From contig JAUMIR010000003.1 of NCBI GenBank assembly GCA_030847615.1, positions 339,154,256 to 339,218,255 of the forward strand: a stretch of 64,000 nucleotides of DNA, read 5' to 3'. Of the stretch, positions 63,801 to 64,000 are shown piece by piece. A model generated the notes under the pieces. The model searched no databases, had not been told where the DNA came from, and worked only from the letters and a program-made list of their open reading frames with translations. The position numbers and the translations under genes are program-made. Origin of the DNA: Gambelia wislizenii (taxonomy: Eukaryota > Chordata > Lepidosauria > Squamata > Crotaphytidae). Positions within the stretch are counted from its first letter, which is position 1. Each line of letters starts with the position of its first letter.

Positions 63801-64000
63801 AGCTAGTCTGTAGAATAAATATATTATATACAAATTAAAATTTATGGGATGATATAGGTCAAATATACATGTATGTATGCATGCGTTTGTATGAACACAT
63901 ATAAAACTGGGGAAAGCTGTACCTTTTTGCTCCTGAAGCATAACGGATAGGGCTTGGAGCATCCAAGCCAGAGTGGAAAATAAACAACCTGTTCAGAAAC

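Noticed and set aside
1..64000. CRISPR arrays, operons, phage or prokaryotic islands
   Set aside because: No regularly spaced repeats, no bacterial-type gene packing and no ribosome-binding-site pattern; everything points to a vertebrate nuclear genome.

Overview
The window looks like repeat-rich, roughly 60% AT nuclear DNA from a squamate reptile, most likely an iguanian-type lizard. The evidence is the repeat content: CR1, L2-like, L1/Tx1-like and a further APE-type LINE, Penelope-like elements, 5S-rRNA- and tRNA-derived SINEs, and many short inverted-repeat DNA transposons. I see no host protein-coding exon, rRNA or tRNA gene that I can defend, and nothing prokaryotic. All recognisable protein-coding sequence belongs to retroelements. 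Species assignment is inference.

Layout. 0-10 kb: a Harbinger-like fragment, an internally deleted L2, a 5S SINE tail, a Penelope-like element with an inverted terminal copy (4.3-5.5 kb), a Harbinger-like MITE (5.9 kb), a MITE-in-MITE (7.8-8.2 kb), and an inverted pair of LINE 3' ends enclosing two TA-flanked MITEs (8.2-9.4 kb). 10-20 kb: tRNA SINEs, a 5'-truncated CR1 (12.6-13.9 kb, minus), an unclassified block of four alternating palindromic modules (14.5-14.7 kb), a hAT-like MITE with an 8-bp target duplication (18.25 kb), and a long MITE. 20-32 kb: CR1 fragments, an L1/Tx1-like LINE with an open 290-codon frame and a 12-bp duplication (26.66-27.83 kb), and a LINE with a 412-codon frame ending in a zinc finger and a 13-bp duplication (30.2-31.5 kb, minus). 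32-46 kb: palindromic MITEs, an L2-like LINE (39.6-40.5 kb), a Harbinger-like MITE inserted in a CR1 tail (43.5-44.4 kb), and a second hAT MITE (45.05 kb). 46-56 kb: three more copies of the zinc-finger LINE, two oppositely oriented CR1 copies that share an unusual 5' junction, a three-level nest (5S SINE, Harbinger MITE, palindromic MITE) at 51.2-52.3 kb, and a second Penelope fragment. 56.6-60.6 kb: a nearly complete CR1 with both ORFs. 60.6-64 kb: hairpin MITE, SINE and a Harbinger MITE with TTA duplications.

How the parts relate. LINEs are the likely source of reverse transcriptase for themselves and for the SINEs. The MITEs have no transposase in the window and must have been mobilised in trans. 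The nesting gives relative ages: the 5S SINE and some CR1 tails predate Harbinger-like activity, which at 51 kb predates (or coincides with) the palindromic MITE inside it. The most intact and least decayed elements are the CR1 at 56.6-60.6 kb, the L1/Tx1-like copy at 26.66 kb and the zinc-finger LINE at 30.2 kb. All family names come from recalled sequence patterns, not from a database search.
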